A stretch of DNA of 64,000 nt. It comes from Defluviitaleaceae bacterium (GTDB lineage: Bacteria > Bacillota > Clostridia > Lachnospirales > WQUN01). The stretch lies in assembly GCA_009779755.1 (NCBI GenBank), contig WRDO01000006.1, positions 37,599 through 101,598 of the forward strand, written 5' to 3'. The notes beneath the pieces are model-generated. The model worked only from the letters and a program-made list of their open reading frames with translations. It made no database searches and had not been told where the DNA came from. A program made the translations under genes and the position numbers. Numbering within the stretch: position 1 is the stretch's first letter; every line of letters begins with the position of its first letter. Shown here in pieces: positions 60,839-64,000 of this stretch.

Positions 60839-62008
60839 CTACCCCAATTTGAACAACGTATCGAATTTGGTGAACAGCGCCAACGCGCCCCGTACCTTAA
60901 GACCACCGATCATAAATGCCTTTTGCGCGGTAAACTTCGAATTTAACACATCCAGCCACGTCGCCGAATCAGCGATGACGGTCACGTCCGGGGTTTCGGT
61001 CGTACCCTCGGTGTACGTGCATTCCTTGCTGCGGATGCTCAAATACCCCTCGAAGGCTTCCGCGCCCGTGACGTTGATTTGTATCACCGCCTGCGTGCCC
61101 GCCGATAATTGCGGCTGGAAATAATGCGGCAGGTTCTGCGTCAGTTGTCGTGCCGTTTTTTTGCGTGCCGGACGTGCCGGAAGGACTATTACGGGTTCCT
61201 CCTCCGCGAGGAGTTCCTCGATTTCGTCGTCGATTTCATCTTCGTTTACTTCATCGATTATCTCCCCGCCATCCTCTTCGGTATCGGTATATTTTTTCGC
61301 AAACAGACGGGAAAGCTCCTCGATTTCGCGTTCCTGCTGCTCGGTAAAAGCGTCGAGGCGTTTCGTTACTTTACCCGTCGGGGTGGCTTTGACGATGGGA
61401 TCATCCGGCTTGCGTTTTTGGGAAGGCGCGACAACCAACGATTTGACATCAACCGCACCCTGCGCATAATCCTGCGGTACGATCCTTTTGCGGTTTTGCC
61501 TGAGCGCACGGTAGAAGTCCTCCATCTCCTTATCGATGAAGTCACGGGTAAAATTGCCTTCTTCCATGTCATCCAAGTGCGCGGCTTGCAGGCCGATGTG
61601 CGTCGTGTCATATCCCCCCAAATGTTGAACCACCCGCGAAAGGTACTGTAACGCTCCCCGTTCACCCCCCCCCTCCGAAACAACGATCAGCGCGCAATGC
61701 TTATCCTTAAACAAATCGGCATAAACGGGCAGCGCGAGGTATTCGATAAAGGTCTGCATGATCGCCGACGGTGCGAAAAAGGACGCCGAACAAGCCAATA
61801 TAATGCCGTCCGCGTCCTTTATGGGATTGATCATACCGTCCAAGTTCGTGTCTCCCGTACCGTTGTAATACGGCGGCTGCGCTTCTCCGAGGTTTAGCTC
61901 CGAGGTTTGCACACCCAGCTCCGTAAAAACGCTCCGGGTGTAGGTCAGCAATTTCGCGAGCCCTTTGTCGAAATGGGGTGGGTTTCCGCTGATATACGCA
62001 ATTTTCAT
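60839..62008 (-). CDS. Flavodoxin-like NAD(P)H reductase fused to SCP2-like domain
   Basis: A 389-residue protein. The N-terminal half (1 to about 175) resembles NADPH-dependent FMN reductases (KIAYISGNPPHF, ADGIILACSASFFAPSAIMQTFIEYLALP). A charged linker of about 100 residues (KRKPDD and EEDGGEIIDEVNEDEIDDE) leads to a C-terminal SCP2 sterol-transfer-like domain (QAVIQINVTGAEAFEGYLSIRSKECTYTEG, AQKAFMIGGLKVRGALALFTKFDTLF). ATG 62008 begins MKIAYISG; GGGAGC lies upstream. It is transcribed with two ABC ATPases. Substrate may be a hydrophobic molecule. Confidence 0.82.
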   Translation of the reverse strand: MKIAYISGNPPHFDKGLAKLLTYTRSVFTELGVQTSELNLGEAQPPYYNGTGDTNLDGMINPIKDADGIILACSASFFAPSAIMQTFIEYLALPVYADLFKDKHCALIVVSEGGGERGALQYLSRVVQHLGGYDTTHIGLQAAHLDDMEEGNFTRDFIDKEMEDFYRALRQNRKRIVPQDYAQGAVDVKSLVVAPSQKRKPDDPIVKATPTGKVTKRLDAFTEQQEREIEELSRLFAKKYTDTEEDGGEIIDEVNEDEIDDEIEELLAEEEPVIVLPARPARKKTARQLTQNLPHYFQPQLSAGTQAVIQINVTGAEAFEGYLSIRSKECTYTEGTTETPDVTVIADSATWLDVLNSKFTAQKAFMIGGLKVRGALALFTKFDTLFKLG

Positions 62009-62039
62009 ATCATTACGCTCCCATGTAAATGTTTTAACG

Positions 62040-62066
62040 TTTTGGTATATAATGATTATACCAAAA
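62040..62066. promoter_or_regulatory. Palindrome over the murG promoter region
   Basis: A perfect 10-bp inverted repeat TTTTGGTATA-N7-TATACCAAAA between the divergent reductase operon and murG. TATAAT-like sequence lies in the middle, so it overlaps a probable -10. It is a candidate operator or a divergent promoter with dyad symmetry. Confidence 0.55.
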
Positions 62067-62083
62067 AAATGAGGAAAATCGCT

Positions 62084-63142
62084 ATGAAAAAAATAATTCT
62101 CACGGGTGGGGGTACGGCAGGGCATGTTACGCCCCACCTCGCACTGTTACCCGCGCTAAGGAACGAAGGCTTCGAAGTGTTTTATATCGGGAGCCGCACG
62201 GGTATCGAACGTGATTTGGCGCAAAAAGCGGGGCTTACATACTACCCCATCGCATCGGGCAAGCTGCGCCGTTACTTGGATATCAAAAATGTTACGGATA
62301 TGTTCCGTGTGGTAAAGGGATTGGCCGAATCGCTGGGTATCCTGCGGCGCGTCAAACCCGACCTCGTTTTTTCAAAAGGCGGCTTCGTGACCGTACCCGT
62401 GCTTATGGCGGCGCGGATGCTCCGTATCCCTACCGTTACGCATGAATCGGACCTGACCCCCGGCTTAGCCAACCGACTCGCCGCACCCTTCGCAAAAAAA
62501 ATATGCGTATCCTTCCCCGAAACGCTCGCCTATGTTTCCGATAAAAAAGGCGTGCTGACGGGATTGCCCATCCGCCCGGAATTACTGAACGGAAGCCGCA
62601 TACAAGGGCTTAACAAATGCGGCTTTGATAAAAACGACTCCAGACCTGTATTGCTCGTTACGGGCGGTTCGCAGGGGGCGGCGGTGATCAACGCAAACGT
62701 ACGGGAGGCGCTACCCCAAATGTTGCGACGCTACCGCGTAATCCATTTATGCGGAAAAGGAAACCTCAGCAACAAACCGTCAAACGGTTACATCGAATTC
62801 GAATATATACAGGACGACCTCGCGGACTTATACGCCGCCGCCGACATCGTCCTCTCCCGCGCCGGTGCGGGCACCCTCTTCGAATTGCTGGCAATGAAAA
62901 AACCCCATTTGCTCATCCCCCTTTCGAAGGGTGCCAGCCGGGGTGATCAAATCTTAAATGCCGAATCCTTCGCCAAACAAGGTTTCTCCGCCATATTACC
63001 CGAAGAAGAGATGACACCCGAACGGCTGCTTACGGAAACGGACGCGTTATACAAAAACCGCCAAACCTATATCCAATCCATGTCCGCACACGAAAGCGTT
63101 AACGGCATCGACCGCGTGATGGAAGTGATCATGCGATTTTGA
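62084..63142 (+). CDS. murG: Lipid II synthase MurG (GlcNAc transferase)
   Basis: Membrane-associated glycosyltransferase adding GlcNAc to lipid I to make lipid II, the peptidoglycan precursor. The N-terminal glycine loop is LTGGGTAGHVTPHLAL, the C-terminal UDP-GlcNAc site includes LVTGGSQGAAVIN and SRAGAGTLFELLAMKKPHLLIPL. ATG 62084 is supported by GAGGA at 8 bases; a far-upstream open frame is antisense to the reductase gene. 352 residues. It stands alone, away from the usual mur-fts cluster. Confidence 0.96.
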   Translation: MKKIILTGGGTAGHVTPHLALLPALRNEGFEVFYIGSRTGIERDLAQKAGLTYYPIASGKLRRYLDIKNVTDMFRVVKGLAESLGILRRVKPDLVFSKGGFVTVPVLMAARMLRIPTVTHESDLTPGLANRLAAPFAKKICVSFPETLAYVSDKKGVLTGLPIRPELLNGSRIQGLNKCGFDKNDSRPVLLVTGGSQGAAVINANVREALPQMLRRYRVIHLCGKGNLSNKPSNGYIEFEYIQDDLADLYAAADIVLSRAGAGTLFELLAMKKPHLLIPLSKGASRGDQILNAESFAKQGFSAILPEEEMTPERLLTETDALYKNRQTYIQSMSAHESVNGIDRVMEVIMRF

Positions 63143-63224
63143 TCCAACATAAATAAAATCGGCCAAAACCTCAGTTGAATACGAAGCTATTAATCTTGGC
63201 TTACAGGTGTTGTTATAATAATAT

Positions 63225-63253
63225 TTGACACAAATGGGTATGCTTTATATAAT
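63225..63253 (+). promoter_or_regulatory. Perfect sigma-A consensus promoter
   Basis: TTGACA (63225-63230), 17-base spacer, TATAAT (63248-63253). Both hexamers are exact consensus. No ORF follows; it is expected to drive the small RNA candidate next to it. Confidence 0.8.
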
Positions 63254-63259
63254 AAAAAC

Positions 63260-63350
63260 GGCTCTTGCGTGAGAGGAGCCGGTTCGCGTCAACTATTTTT
63301 TAGTTATCAGAACCGTCCCTACTACGAATAGGGGCGGTTCTTCCTTTTCT
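63260..63350 (+). ncRNA. Putative small RNA, about 90 nt
   Basis: Predicted transcript from the consensus promoter. It begins with a hairpin CGGCTC-N11-GAGCCG (63259-63281) and ends in a 12-bp stem with one G-U pair (63310-63321 with 63329-63340, 7-base loop) followed by TTCCTTTTCTT, a terminator-like end. The linker contains ACTATTTTTTAG. No ORF of note inside. It lies 250 bases upstream of the toxin gene on the same strand. Segments CGGCTCTT and GGGCGGTTC are complementary to the toxin mRNA around 63706-63716, possibly by chance. The rest of the interval 63351-63588 shows only a candidate toxin promoter. Confidence 0.5.
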
Positions 63351-63518
63351 TCGGTAAACTACGTATTTGGCAAGCGTTGTGACGATAACCTTGACGAATG
63401 CCTTTATCGTAATCTCGATTAAAGAAAGAGCCAAACTGCTCCACAAATTAACGAAGCAAATCTATTTGTCCTGTCAAAAAGTGGCGATTCGTGGGTTTGT
63501 TGACGGTATGATGTGATA

Positions 63519-63524
63519 TATAAT
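63519..63524 (+). promoter_or_regulatory. Candidate -10 element for the toxin gene
   Basis: TATAAT about 80 bases before the toxin start. A TTGACG (63500-63505) is only 13 bases away, too close for a standard -35; TTTGTT (63496-63501) is at 17. So the promoter is plausible but imperfect. Confidence 0.35.
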
Positions 63525-63603
63525 GCTCGAGCAGTCGTGGGACGGCTTGCTTCACGCCTTTTTCATTCCGCAAGCATTTTGGGATGAGAAGGAGGTGATA
63601 GCT

Positions 63604-63759
63604 ATGGATACTTTTAACTTCGTGGATTTATACGGATTTTTACAAACCGCTCTTGGAATGATTTTGGCCTTCCTCGGCGGACGCCGTTCGATGAAACGTA
63701 ACGAAAAGAGCCGCCCAATCTCGGACAAGAGTAGCGGCCCTAATACTGTTACAAAATAG
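63604..63759 (+). CDS. Holin-like type I toxin candidate, 51 residues
   Basis: A small membrane peptide MDTFNFVDLYGFLQTALG... with one hydrophobic helix (about residues 7-25) and a basic, polar tail (GGRRSMKRNEKSR). Ribosome binding site AAGGAGGTGAT at 63589-63599 is close to perfect. The layout, one short hydrophobic ORF, then a strong hairpin terminator, is that of holin-like/TxpA type I toxins that are silenced by antisense RNA. The identification is by pattern; a signalling or membrane-active peptide is also possible. The in-frame extension to 63523 is ignored because the ribosome binding site decides the start. Confidence 0.68.
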   Translation: MDTFNFVDLYGFLQTALGMILAFLGGRRSMKRNEKSRPISDKSSGPNTVTK

Positions 63760-63767
63760 GCTGTGAA
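63740..63767 (-). promoter_or_regulatory. Candidate antisense RNA promoter at toxin 3' end
   Basis: On the minus strand TTCACA (63767-63762), 16-base spacer, TATTAG (63745-63740). It would produce an RNA antisense to the end of the toxin ORF, as type I antitoxins do. Moderate match only. Confidence 0.35.
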
Positions 63768-63794
63768 GTTTGCCGGAAGCGGCTGTTCTTCTCT

Positions 63795-63826
63795 ACAGGT
63801 CACGGTTGCCACCGTGACCTGTTTTT
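63795..63826 (+). terminator. Strong intrinsic terminator of the toxin gene
   Basis: A perfect 12-bp stem ACAGGTCACGGT/ACCGTGACCTGT with a TGCC loop, followed by TTTTT. It lies 36 bases after the toxin stop. On the minus strand it is followed by no U-run. Confidence 0.9.
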
Positions 63827-63995
63827 ATTATATCTGTTTTGATAAAAAAATCAACATCATTTTCACATAAAAAAGGGTCCCCGATTGTAACTTCAACTGC
63901 CCCCCGGAAGGGGAGAAGAAGAAAAAGGTAGGCCCAAAGGGTGGAAACCTGTAAACTGTTGTTTGCGGACAAGCAGGAAACAGGGAGGCCAACCG

Positions 63996-64000
63996 ATGAG
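63996..64000 (+). CDS. Start of a gene cut by the window edge
   Basis: GGGAGG about 6 bases before ATG 63996 suggests a gene starts here, but only the ATG and two further bases are visible. The preceding 130 bases (63860-63995) hold GC-rich, hairpin-forming sequence (CCCC...GGGG near 63902-63915 and a TTGT...ACAA pair near 63959-63972), unlike the AT-rich bases before. Nothing can be said of its product. Confidence 0.35.

Overview
The window looks like chromosomal DNA of an anaerobic, motile, endospore-forming member of the Bacillota, most likely class Clostridia. Three conserved sets support this: the spoIIAA-spoIIAB-sigF operon; the yqfC-yqfD-phoH-pgpH-ybeY-dgkA-era-yqzL-recO block in its usual Firmicutes order; and flagellin-fliS-yvyF genes plus two chemoreceptors. 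Fermentative life is indicated by pyruvate formate-lyase and a large pectin-uronate operon. Base composition is fairly balanced by eye, apart from one clearly AT-rich segment near 57.1-58.1 kb. The genus cannot be fixed from the sequence. No rRNA, tRNA, CRISPR array or complete insertion sequence was seen.

Layout. 1-2995: end of a flagellar cluster (flagellin 3' part, fliS, trpS, yvyF). 3015-7299 (minus): an operon read from a promoter near 7.3 kb through a 41-codon leader peptide and a terminator/antiterminator array into an ABC-F ATPase and a three-gene ABC-2 exporter. This is the best candidate for an antibiotic-responsive system. 7318-8388: rsgA. 8521-10386: a patatin phospholipase and a proline-rich protein. 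10423-27950 (minus): 15 tightly packed genes for uptake and breakdown of pectin oligosaccharides. They comprise a solute-binding protein, two permeases, two GH105 hydrolases, GH28, kduI, an SDR, kdgK, uxaB, uxaA, a TIM-barrel isomerase and finally pflB-pflA. A divergent LacI-type regulator (28186-29196) and a palindrome overlapping the promoter probably control it. Unsaturated and saturated galacturonides would be cleaved in the cytoplasm and routed through 2-keto-3-deoxygluconate to KDPG and pyruvate, then by Pfl to acetyl-CoA and formate. The KDPG aldolase, uronate isomerase and importer ATPase must lie elsewhere.

29206-45254 is mostly housekeeping and sporulation: galM, the yqfC-recO block, a heterodimeric ABC exporter, a Nif3-like protein, prmC, a bactofilin, and the spoIIA operon with the first forespore sigma factor. 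A likely 6S RNA (about 45298-45474) with its own promoter follows, then two large methyl-accepting chemotaxis proteins.

50685-56230 (minus) is a five-gene operon of unknown purpose: DegT-type aminotransferase, ceramidase-like hydrolase, enolase-superfamily enzyme, zinc alcohol dehydrogenase and TIM-barrel isomerase. Four 18-bp tandem repeats sit between its last two genes. 56360-59272 holds a UlaG-like metallo-hydrolase, an AT-rich and probably transferred nucleotidyltransferase, and a GH5-like lipoprotein. 59274-62008 (minus) encodes a flavodoxin-SCP2 fusion and two ABC ATPases, one with an AbrB-like tail, without any permease. murG follows. The last 900 bases contain a putative small RNA, a 51-codon holin-like (type I) toxin gene, and at the very edge the first codon of another gene.
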